Of a stretch of DNA of 64,000 nucleotides, positions 25,226 to 32,702 are shown in pieces (position 1 is the first letter of the stretch; each line of letters starts with the position of its first letter). The DNA comes from JAVBNH01 sp031551635 (GTDB lineage Bacteria; Bacillota; Clostridia; Oscillospirales; Acutalibacteraceae), in NCBI GenBank assembly GCA_031551635.1, contig JAVBNH010000019.1, positions 62,001 through 126,000 of the forward strand, written 5' to 3'. A program made the translations under genes and the position numbers. Below the pieces are notes generated by a model. That model did no database searches. It was not told the origin of the DNA and worked only from the letters and a program-made list of their open reading frames with translations.

Positions 25226-25996
25226 ATGAATAAAATCGCTCTGATTACGGGCTCGCGCAGGGGAATCGGTCTTGCGGCGGCTAAGGCTCTCGCCCGCGAA
25301 GGCTATCATGTCATAGTCTCAGCGGCAAGCAGCGCGGCTGACTCGATTGAGGCAATGAAATATTTTTCCGAAAGCGCCTTAAGCGCTGAATACATAAAAT
25401 GCGATATTTCACTCGCGGCGGACAGAGAGAGGATTTTTGATTACATAAAAGAAAAATACGGCAGGCTCGACCTCCTTGTAAACAACGCTGGGGTAGCTCC
25501 TGCTGAGCGGCTTGATATACTCGAAACAACTGAAGAGAGCTTCTCAAGGCTGATGAATATTAACCTCAAGGGTACTTTTTTTATGTCGCAGGCGGCGGCA
25601 AAGCTGATGCTCGAATGCAAAAAAAATCTCGCTGAATACAGTCCGCGAATAATCAATATTTCCTCGATTTCCGCTTATACTTCCTCGGTAAACAGGGGCG
25701 AATACTGCATTTCAAAAGCGGGAATCTCAATGACTACCGCGCTTTTCGCCGACCGTCTCGCCGGGGAGGGTATACCTGTTTTTGAAGTGCGTCCGGGCAT
25801 AATTGAAACCGATATGACTGCGGCTGTGCATGAAAAATATGAGGAACTGATTATAAACGGGCTTACACCGATTAAACGCTTCGGCAAGCCGGAGGATGTC
25901 GCGGACTGCATTCTCGCACTTTCGGGCGGACTTCTCGATTTCGCGACCGGTCAGGTAATAAATGCCGACGGCGGGTTTCATATAAGGAGACTTTAA
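25226..25996 (+). CDS. Short-chain dehydrogenase/reductase (FabG-like)
   Basis: 256 residues. NAD(P)-binding TGSRRGIG (Rossmann), NNAG at the fourth strand, and the catalytic set S...YxxxK in ISSISAYTSSVNRGEYCISKAG, then RPGIIETDM. C-terminus ATGQVINADGGFHIRRL is typical of classical SDRs. The second basic residue after TGS suggests NADPH use. I chose ATG 25226 since the frame's earlier starts lie inside the preceding gene. Forms an operon with the OYE and FAD genes; together they could reduce and interconvert an enone or hydroxy substrate. Confidence 0.92.
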   Translation: MNKIALITGSRRGIGLAAAKALAREGYHVIVSAASSAADSIEAMKYFSESALSAEYIKCDISLAADRERIFDYIKEKYGRLDLLVNNAGVAPAERLDILETTEESFSRLMNINLKGTFFMSQAAAKLMLECKKNLAEYSPRIINISSISAYTSSVNRGEYCISKAGISMTTALFADRLAGEGIPVFEVRPGIIETDMTAAVHEKYEELIINGLTPIKRFGKPEDVADCILALSGGLLDFATGQVINADGGFHIRRL

Positions 25997-26030
25997 ATTA
26001 ATACATAATTCATAATTTGGGAGTTGATGT

Positions 26031-27818
26031 ATTATTCGAACATATTCATATGATACTGTAGTAATCGGTTCAGGTGCGGCGGCTTTTAACGCTGCTGACA
26101 CTTTGCTTGCGCTAGGCGAAAAAAATACTGCATTGATAACCGACTCGCTACATGGCGGAACCTCGCGCAACGCGGGCAGCGACAAACAGACCTATTATAA
26201 GCTGTCTCTGTCAGGTGACAAGCCTGACAGTGTCGGTGCGCTTGCCGATACACTCTACAGCGGCGGAGGTGTTCACGGCGACATTGCCCTTGCCGAAGCC
26301 GCCGGAAGCGCGAAATGCTTTTATAAACTCGTCAGCTTGGGTGTCACCTTCCCCTGCAATGAATTCGGTGAATATGTTTCTTATCAGACCGACCACGACC
26401 TATTTTCCCGCGCGACCTCAGCCGGTCCGCTGACTTCGAAAATGATGACGGAAGCCCTTGAAAATTCAGCGGTATCAAGGGGTTTGAAGGTTTTTGACGG
26501 CTTTCTCGCGGTGAAGCTTATTGTAAAAGATAATTTTTCTCAAGGGGTTATCGCACTTGATTTGGAACACGGAGATTTTGTTTTATTTCTCTCACAAAAC
26601 ATTATCCTCTGCACCGGTGGACCCGCCGGAATTTATCAGGATACTGTTTATCCGGAGGGACATCACGGCATGAGCAGTCTCGCCATTGAAGCGGGCGCAC
26701 GCATGAGCAATCTCTGCGAATGGCAATACGGGCTTGCCAGCACGAAATTCCGCTGGAATGTTTCCGGCACCTATCAACAGGTATTGCCGCGATATGTTTC
26801 GATAGACAATTCCGGCAGGGAACGCGAATTTCTCAGCGACTTTTATAAAAAACCTGCTGAAGCACTCGAAATGGTTTTTTTAAAGGGCTATCAGTGGCCT
26901 TACGATATGAAAAAGCGCGGAGGCTCCTCAAAAATCGATGAGCTTGTTCATGAGGAAATTTTGAAAGGAAATAAAGTTTATCTCGATTATAGAACTGACC
27001 CGGCGGGCTTGGATTTTTCGGCGCTGAGTGACGCTCCTTACAACTATCTCAAAAACTCTGACGCGCTTCTCGGCGACCCTATTGAACGCCTTATAAAAAT
27101 GAACCAGAAGGCGTATGAGCTGTATAAATCTCACGGGATTGACCTTAAAAATGAGATGCTGGAAATTGCCGTCTGCGCACAGCACAACAACGGCGGGGCT
27201 GAGGTCAACAGCAACTGGCAGACAAGCGTCGGCGGACTGTACGCGGCAGGTGAAGCCGCCGGAACCTTCGGCATTTACCGTCCGGGAGGCAGCGCGTTGA
27301 ATTCGGGACAAGTCGGCTCTATGAGAGCGGCACAGGATATTCATGAGAAGAAAATAAAAATTGAGCCTGACAGGGATTTTGCCATTCTCGAAGCGAAAAA
27401 ATTTATAGAATACGCGCAGACTCTTCCGGATTTTGAAGAAATCGGGGAGCAAAGGGAAAAAATGAGCAAATATGCCGCTCAATTCAGGGATACAGAAAAA
27501 ATGGAAGAAATAAAAACAGAGGCTGAAAATCTTTTAAAAAGCCCTGCGGCAAATACCACTGTCCCTCTCGAACAGAAACTTAGAAACAGGGACGCTCTGA
27601 TTACTCAGTGCGCTGTTCTCTCCTCCATGCTTTTTGCCGCTGAAAACTTTGCAAGCCGCGGAGGCTCAAGGGTTACCGGCTCTCATGCAACTGCTGACGG
27701 CAATTCATTTGTCATAACAACCGTATATAACAAGGGATATATTTCCTTCTGTGAAAAATGCAGACCGATTCCCGATAGAGAGCTTTGGTTTGAAAAAGTT
27801 TACAACACTGATAAATAA
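26031..27818 (+). CDS. FAD-dependent oxidoreductase (fumarate reductase flavoprotein-like)
   Basis: About 595 residues. The FAD Rossmann motif YDTVVIGSGAAAFNAA (GxGxxA) begins only eight codons after an in-frame stop at 26025, followed by GGTSRNAGSDKQTYY and a C-terminal GGLYAAGEAAGTFGIYRPGGSALNSGQVG as in fumarate reductase/aspartate oxidase flavoproteins. No ATG, GTG or TTG lies between that stop and the motif; the first canonical start (TTG 26103) would remove the FAD site. GGGAG at 26019-26023 points to ATT 26031 (or 26034). Third gene of the OYE-SDR operon; likely transfers electrons to or from the same substrate. Confidence 0.88.
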   Translation: MIRTYSYDTVVIGSGAAAFNAADTLLALGEKNTALITDSLHGGTSRNAGSDKQTYYKLSLSGDKPDSVGALADTLYSGGGVHGDIALAEAAGSAKCFYKLVSLGVTFPCNEFGEYVSYQTDHDLFSRATSAGPLTSKMMTEALENSAVSRGLKVFDGFLAVKLIVKDNFSQGVIALDLEHGDFVLFLSQNIILCTGGPAGIYQDTVYPEGHHGMSSLAIEAGARMSNLCEWQYGLASTKFRWNVSGTYQQVLPRYVSIDNSGREREFLSDFYKKPAEALEMVFLKGYQWPYDMKKRGGSSKIDELVHEEILKGNKVYLDYRTDPAGLDFSALSDAPYNYLKNSDALLGDPIERLIKMNQKAYELYKSHGIDLKNEMLEIAVCAQHNNGGAEVNSNWQTSVGGLYAAGEAAGTFGIYRPGGSALNSGQVGSMRAAQDIHEKKIKIEPDRDFAILEAKKFIEYAQTLPDFEEIGEQREKMSKYAAQFRDTEKMEEIKTEAENLLKSPAANTTVPLEQKLRNRDALITQCAVLSSMLFAAENFASRGGSRVTGSHATADGNSFVITTVYNKGYISFCEKCRPIPDRELWFEKVYNTDK

Positions 27819-27891
27819 TACCGAAAACCGCTTTACTTTTAACTTTTTTTTGATATAATTATAATGTTATAAACATATTGGAGGAAGAAGT

Positions 27892-29562
27892 ATGAGAAAT
27901 AATGTTAAAAGAATTATTGCCATAATTCTTGTTATGCTTTTCGCATTAAGCGCGAATATTATTGGCATAAAAGCGCTTACAGTCTACAGTGAACCGACAC
28001 CTGAGAGCGGTATATCCGCAACCTACAAACAGGGGCGTGTAAAAGCGAATATCCTGGGCTTTGTCGTGCAGAAGCTCGCCTCGGCAATAGTTTCGATTCT
28101 GCCTGACCCCGATTGGCCTGATAAGGCTGACTATAAGCTTGACACCACCTTCAAGGGCAATGGCGGCGACTTCAACGAGGAGCCGACTGCCGCGAAATGG
28201 AAGGCGGGCTACTCAGCAAGGAGTATTTTACCGCCAGATATAACTAACGGCAGCTATGTCTCTGCCGGCTATTTCGGCAATTTCCCGAATTCACCCATAA
28301 CAGGCGTTGAAAATGACCAGAGGGTCAGAGTTGTCGCTCTCGACGCGGGCGACGGCGTGGCATTGTTTATCACCTGCGACGCCTACGGCTATTCCTCAAC
28401 CAATGTCAAGCTGCTGCGTGAATACATAGCGGACAGCGTCGCCGGGAAAAATGTTATCAGCATCAACTTTTCCTCCTCGCATGCTCATTGCCTTGCCGAT
28501 GTGCACGGGCTGGGCGTAAACCTCGCCGATGTACTTAAAGAGAATGTAAAGAGTATTTTTACACGGAATAATCCCGCTATCGAAAACCTGAACCCGAAGC
28601 TTATGCAGAGCCTTTTTGACAACGCAAAGCTCGCTGTAGAGGAAGCTCTTGCCGACCTGCGTGAGGGCGGTCTGTCTTATGCCGCAATCAACGCGAAGGA
28701 TATAATCGGCGACAAGCAGCTCCCGATAGCCTATGACCCGAACATCAACCTCATAAAATTTGTTCCGGACGACGGCACTCCTGACATCTGGCTGTTTAAT
28801 GTCGGCTGCCACCCGACGATTTACCCCTCCGGCGACCCGGTCATTAGCTATGACTATCCCGGCACTGTGGCGCAGTTCGCGCTCGAACAGTGCGATGGCG
28901 CGAGAGTTGCCTTTTTCCAGGGTGCGGAGTGCTCTATAACAAGAAAAGCGCCGCCTCTGCCCGAGGGCACTCCCGAAACGAAAAGCGCGGGAGTTAACCA
29001 CTACGCCCAGCTGCTTCTTGACAGGGTAAAGGCTGCTGACGCCTCGCAGTTCACCGCGCTCGAGCCTATTCTTAACATCACAAGCAAGGAAATTTTCCTG
29101 CCGATGGAAAATCCGATTATGTGGATAGGCTGCACTCTGAAGATGATTAACAACCCCTGCCTGATGACAAACGGCAAGGTTGAGGACAGTGAAATCGTAA
29201 CCGAAATCGGCTTTTGCGAGCTTGGAAAATCCCTTGTTATTATGCTGCTGCCGGGCGAATTTTCGGCGGAAATAATCTGGGGAGGGGCTCAGCAAAAGGA
29301 GCTCTCGTGGAATAACAGCGAATGGAAATATGCCCCTCTCGCCGACAGCTTCGGCGGCAAGAAGGTTATCTGCTTCGGTCTCACAAACGACCAGATAGGC
29401 TACGTCATACCCGACAACGACTTTGCAGGCCCCTTAGCCGACTCCTTCAAAAAGGAAATCGGCGACAACAACAAACACTATGAGGAGCTGCTCTCACTAG
29501 GCAGACACTCGGCGTCTTTGCTGGTTGAGGAATATATTAAACTGATTGACGCAGCAAAATAA
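27892..29562 (+). CDS. Secreted neutral ceramidase-like protein
   Basis: 556 residues with signal peptide (RIIAIILVMLFALSANIIGI). The body follows the neutral/alkaline ceramidase N-terminal domain: KAGYSARSILPPD near ~105, NFSSSHAHC (metal-binding His pair), VGCHPTIYPSGD, SYDYPG, AFFQGAECSITRKAPP and LTNDQIGYVIPDNDF. In true ceramidases these His/Glu residues bind zinc and hydrolyse the N-acyl bond of ceramide. The usual C-terminal Ig-like domain is not seen, so the substrate could be another N-acyl or ester compound. GGAGGAAGAAGT precedes the ATG; ends at a strong terminator. Secretion suggests an extracellular lipid or amide substrate. Confidence 0.82.
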   Translation: MRNNVKRIIAIILVMLFALSANIIGIKALTVYSEPTPESGISATYKQGRVKANILGFVVQKLASAIVSILPDPDWPDKADYKLDTTFKGNGGDFNEEPTAAKWKAGYSARSILPPDITNGSYVSAGYFGNFPNSPITGVENDQRVRVVALDAGDGVALFITCDAYGYSSTNVKLLREYIADSVAGKNVISINFSSSHAHCLADVHGLGVNLADVLKENVKSIFTRNNPAIENLNPKLMQSLFDNAKLAVEEALADLREGGLSYAAINAKDIIGDKQLPIAYDPNINLIKFVPDDGTPDIWLFNVGCHPTIYPSGDPVISYDYPGTVAQFALEQCDGARVAFFQGAECSITRKAPPLPEGTPETKSAGVNHYAQLLLDRVKAADASQFTALEPILNITSKEIFLPMENPIMWIGCTLKMINNPCLMTNGKVEDSEIVTEIGFCELGKSLVIMLLPGEFSAEIIWGGAQQKELSWNNSEWKYAPLADSFGGKKVICFGLTNDQIGYVIPDNDFAGPLADSFKKEIGDNNKHYEELLSLGRHSASLLVEEYIKLIDAAK

Positions 29563-29578
29563 AAACACATATTGAACA

Positions 29579-29614
29579 GACAGCGGTAAATTAATTACCG
29601 CTGTCACTTTTTTT
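29579..29614 (+). terminator. Strong bidirectional hairpin
   Basis: gacagcggtaa (29579-29589), loop attaa, complement 29595-29605, then acttttttt. Separates the convergent ceramidase-like and GH16 genes. Confidence 0.9.
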
Positions 29615-29619
29615 ATATT

Positions 29620-30510
29620 TTATTTCTGATAAATCTTCACACTGTCAATGACAAATTCGGTTGAGAAGCCGATTTCTTCTTTGACCTCAGATGGAAGCTC
29701 GAGGGAAATAATTCCGTACTCGGGAGCTGCCGACACGCCCTTTTCAAAGCTCGAGCGGGTCGCTTCAACGCCGTTTACATAGAAAATATACTCTTCCTCA
29801 GTCCATAAAAGCCCGAATTTATTGTTTTCCTTGTATATATTTTTGCCGTTGAATTTGCCGAGATTCGCGGAATGAAGCCCGTCGCCGTAGCCGCCGATAT
29901 GAACATTCATTGAAACAGCGTCTCGCCACGGAAGAAAATCATCATAACAGAACGCCTCAAAAATATCCACCTCGCTGCCTCCGAGACCGCCGTTTGAGGC
30001 CTCCGCCGACTCCATACCTCTCGAATTGAGCCACCATGCGCTCCAGAAGCCGCCGCCGCGCGAGCACACACAGGTCATCTCATGATAACCGTAGGTAAAC
30101 TCATCGACAGTGCGAACCATTCCCGAATACCAGCCCTTGCCGAACTGCCCTTCCTCGAGATATTCGGCTTTTAAAATCAGCTTGCCGTCCTCGACACGAA
30201 CCTGGTCTGGGTGCATAAAGCCGCCTGAACGCTTACCTGTCGCGCGATATTCCCATTTTGCGAGATCCAGCTCGTCATCATCAAAATTGTCCTCAAAAAC
30301 AATTTCGTATCCGCTCAAATCGAGCGCGGGTCCGATAGGAGTTCTAGGCGCGTCAAAGAGCGCGCAGCCAAGCGCCTCAACTATCGCGAGAAGCAGAATA
30401 CCCATTCTCTGAAGGCTCACGCCGCTTAAAAGCTCCTTAAAAATATCTCCGATACTGTATAAAGCTTCGAGCTGACGAGGTGCGAAAATCATTTCCAGTA
30501 ATGCCTGCAT
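29620..30510 (-). CDS. Glycoside hydrolase family 16
   Basis: 296 residues from ATG 30510, which follows a GGAGGAATATTT site; upstream in-frame codons extend to 30753 but overlap the divergent gene and lack a site. The jelly-roll has the GH16 active site GSEVDIFEAF (ExDxxE, about residues 175-182), with FEDNFDDDELDLAKWEY at the start of the domain and WTEEEYIFYVNGVE near the end. GH16 enzymes cleave beta-1,3/1,4-glucans, laminarin or galactans. The N-terminal ~65 residues contain a hydrophobic helix (MGILLLAIVEALGCALF) that may anchor or export it, though it is not a classical signal peptide. Confidence 0.9.
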   Translation of the reverse strand: MQALLEMIFAPRQLEALYSIGDIFKELLSGVSLQRMGILLLAIVEALGCALFDAPRTPIGPALDLSGYEIVFEDNFDDDELDLAKWEYRATGKRSGGFMHPDQVRVEDGKLILKAEYLEEGQFGKGWYSGMVRTVDEFTYGYHEMTCVCSRGGGFWSAWWLNSRGMESAEASNGGLGGSEVDIFEAFCYDDFLPWRDAVSMNVHIGGYGDGLHSANLGKFNGKNIYKENNKFGLLWTEEEYIFYVNGVEATRSSFEKGVSAAPEYGIISLELPSEVKEEIGFSTEFVIDSVKIYQK

Positions 30511-30668
30511 AAATATTCCTCCTTTTGTTTTTAATCCAATTTTTTTTCCAAATAATGCAAAAATTGAATCTCTTGGAAAATATTGTAACATATTAAACAA
30601 TAAAATGAAACAATATTTTAAAAATTTATTATATTTCTTCGCATTCTCTTTTTTTTGACAATGCACTG

Positions 30669-30677
30669 TGCTATAAT
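30669..30677 (+). promoter_or_regulatory. Extended -10 promoter TGCTATAAT
   Basis: TG-c-TATAAT lies 48 bp before the hydrolase start. A TTGACA is present at 30655 but only 11 bp away, so the extended -10 probably does the work. Confidence 0.5.
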
Positions 30678-30724
30678 CGTGCATACTTTGATAATTGGAT
30701 AAAGACATGTAGGCGGTATTGTAT

Positions 30725-31621
30725 ATGAAAAGCTTTACAAAAAGACTACTCAAACGCCTGGGGTATATTCAGCGTAGCTATGAGCAGGTGCGAAGGGAGC
30801 AGACCTCTTACGGCGGTGTTGACTACAACGCCTACGATTTGCTCGCAAAGGAGCAATTTGTAATAAATTCCCATGGCACCGACATAAAATGTGAATATAT
30901 ACCTCCCATTCCCGCGTTCGGCGCGGCGATGAAGCCGAAATGCGTCATACATATCCACGGTCTCACCCAAAACCGGCTGATTTCAGTCAGGTTCATGGCT
31001 GTATTCCGCCGTCTGGGCTACGCCTCGGTGATTTATGACCAGCGCGGCTTCGGTGAGAGCGGCGGCTTTTGCACACTTGGTTTTTACGAACGGCATGATG
31101 CGGCTGAAATTGTAAAATATGTGCGCGGGAAGCTCGGTGAGGATTGTATCATTGGCTTTCACGGTGAATCTTTGGGCGCAATTACCCTGCTCTCGGCTCT
31201 TTCCCTGAGTGACAACATCGCTTTCGCGGTTGAAGACAGCGCCGGAACCAGTGTCTACAGTATGTTCCGAAGACGCTTTCATTTGCCGCCGTTTCCGCTT
31301 CTTTCGGCTGTTAATCTTTACATCAGGCGCAAATTCGGTGTTGACCTCAGGACAGTGAGACCGATAGATGCCGTAAGAAACACTGATACACCGATTTTAT
31401 TCCTTCACGGAAATAAAGATACAGAAATACCGGTGGAAGAATGTCCTGACCTATATGCGGCGGCGAAAAATCCGCTATCAAAAATGTATATTTTTGATGC
31501 CTGCGCTCACTGCGAGGCTCATGCGAAATACACCGAAGAATATGAAAAGAATATCACCGATTTTGTCAAAGAAGCAGAAAATAATTTGAATCTATATTAT
31601 ACGGAGGAAGAATATGTATAA
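30725..31621 (+). CDS. Alpha/beta hydrolase
   Basis: 298 residues. Serine hydrolase fold with oxyanion-loop HIHGLTQNR, YDQRGFGESGG, the nucleophile elbow GFHGESLGA, the acid in LFLHGNKDTEIP and the His in ACAHCEAHAKY. It resembles the S9-like/BAAT or YqkD-type hydrolases that have a short helical N-terminal cap. No signal peptide is clear. Substrate unknown (ester or peptide). ATG 30725 follows AGGCGG; the ORF could begin at a TTG 6 bp earlier. Ends overlapping the lipoprotein gene by 8 bp, so the two are coupled. Confidence 0.88.
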   Translation: MKSFTKRLLKRLGYIQRSYEQVRREQTSYGGVDYNAYDLLAKEQFVINSHGTDIKCEYIPPIPAFGAAMKPKCVIHIHGLTQNRLISVRFMAVFRRLGYASVIYDQRGFGESGGFCTLGFYERHDAAEIVKYVRGKLGEDCIIGFHGESLGAITLLSALSLSDNIAFAVEDSAGTSVYSMFRRRFHLPPFPLLSAVNLYIRRKFGVDLRTVRPIDAVRNTDTPILFLHGNKDTEIPVEECPDLYAAAKNPLSKMYIFDACAHCEAHAKYTEEYEKNITDFVKEAENNLNLYYTEEEYV

Positions 31622-32501
31622 TTTAACAAAAAAAACAGCGAAAATCCTTTCCCTTGCACTCATCGGAGCCTTGAGCCTGACCGCTTGCACGAATAACGGC
31701 GGGACAGAAACAACTGTGCCGGAAACCACCGCCGCGACGACTGCTCAGGAGACGACAATCTCTCAGACAACTACAACCGCAGTCGAATCCACCACCGCCG
31801 CCTCCTCAACCACTGCTGTGGCAACAACTACTGCGGCTCCGACGACACAACCATCAGACACAAACAAGCCAACCGATAAGGTGGGAATAATCGCTTTATA
31901 TAACAGTGCTATACAAAACACTCCCAATCTCAAACGTGTCGCCTTCAAGCGCGTTCTTGATTTGTGCGAAATCAACGCGGGCTTCCTCACCGGCAATAAA
32001 GGCATGAGCCTGCTTGAGGATTCAAACGTCCTTGCAGTAGGAAATATTGAGGAAAACGACCCGATTGCGAGCAATCTCGCCCCGATTACAGACGCGGACG
32101 TCAAGGACGCGACAAGCACTGTCGAGGGTAACACAACAACCTTGAAAATCCTCCTGAACCCGAAGAATAATATAAATAACGTTACACCAGGGCTTTCGGG
32201 ATACACCAGCACAGTTGACGTTGAGCAGCTCGCGAAGCTTATAGAGGATACTGCAAATTCAGTCGCGGGGGATGTCATAAAGGCTATATCTGTTGACAGG
32301 CAGACAGCACAGTTTGAGCTGAAGGACGGAATAATCGAGCTGAAAATCGACAACACAAGCGGCAAAATCATTTCCGCGACAATGACCGGTCACGAGCAGG
32401 CGCTCGGTAAAGCGACGGTTACAACAGTCGCGATTATCAAAATCAACGCGACGGCGACAATCGGCTGCACGCTTAGCTCGAGCTACGAAGCTAGATCCTA
32501 G
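31614..32501 (+). CDS. Lipoprotein with Thr-rich linker
   Basis: 295 residues. Lipobox LTAC (Cys ~25) after a classic signal peptide (KILSLALIGALS), then a Thr/Ala/Ser linker (~30-80) and a ~210-residue exported domain of alternating helices and strands (IENTANSVAGDVI-like; AQFELKDGIIELKI). The linker style matches the zinc-ribbon protein at 11369, but the domain family is not recognised. It starts inside the end of the alpha/beta hydrolase gene (GAGGAAGAAT site). The C-terminal residues EARS and the TAG stop lie at the first units of the long heptamer array, so the array may have set the current end. Confidence 0.82.
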   Translation: MYNLTKKTAKILSLALIGALSLTACTNNGGTETTVPETTAATTAQETTISQTTTTAVESTTAASSTTAVATTTAAPTTQPSDTNKPTDKVGIIALYNSAIQNTPNLKRVAFKRVLDLCEINAGFLTGNKGMSLLEDSNVLAVGNIEENDPIASNLAPITDADVKDATSTVEGNTTTLKILLNPKNNINNVTPGLSGYTSTVDVEQLAKLIEDTANSVAGDVIKAISVDRQTAQFELKDGIIELKIDNTSGKIISATMTGHEQALGKATVTTVAIIKINATATIGCTLSSSYEARS

Positions 32502-32652
32502 ATGCTAGATACTAGATGCTAGATACTAGATGCTAGATACTAGATGCTAGATGCTAGATGCTAGATGCTAGATGCTAGATGCTAGATGCTAGATGCTAGA
32601 TGCTAGATGATAGATGCTAGATGATAGATGCTAGATGCTAGATGCTAGATGC
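32491..32652. repeat. Longest heptamer array (CTAGATG)n, about 23 units
   Basis: 162 bp of 7-bp units, almost all ctagatg with a few ctagata and atagatg variants, between two convergent genes. The lipoprotein stop TAG is in the first units; a bidirectional terminator follows at once. Homogeneous at the centre, as expected for recent slippage growth. Confidence 0.98.
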
Positions 32653-32662
32653 CGATGCAGTC

Positions 32663-32702
32663 AGACCTCCGTTTGAGTTAATCAAGCGGAGGTCTTTTTT
32701 TT
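32663..32702. terminator. Bidirectional terminator
   Basis: agacctccg (32663-32671) pairs with cggaggtct (32687-32695); inner bases tttga/tcaag extend the stem; followed by an eight-T run. Serves the lipoprotein gene and the convergent ABC gene. Confidence 0.92.

Noticed and set aside
26928..27482. 184-residue minus-strand frame inside the FAD flavoprotein gene
   Set aside because: Shadow frame; the plus strand carries the flavoprotein signatures.
23887..27818. Firm call of a bai bile-acid operon
   Set aside because: Only three enzyme classes match in outline; no baiB, baiE, baiF or baiG homologue, and the OYE lacks its C-terminal domain.
28396..29295. 299-residue open frame on the minus strand inside the ceramidase-like gene
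   Set aside because: Antisense shadow of a clearly conserved plus-strand gene; no motif and no ribosome site.
32491..32652. Repeat array as a CRISPR
   Set aside because: The unit is 7 bp with no spacers and no cas gene nearby; it is a simple tandem repeat.
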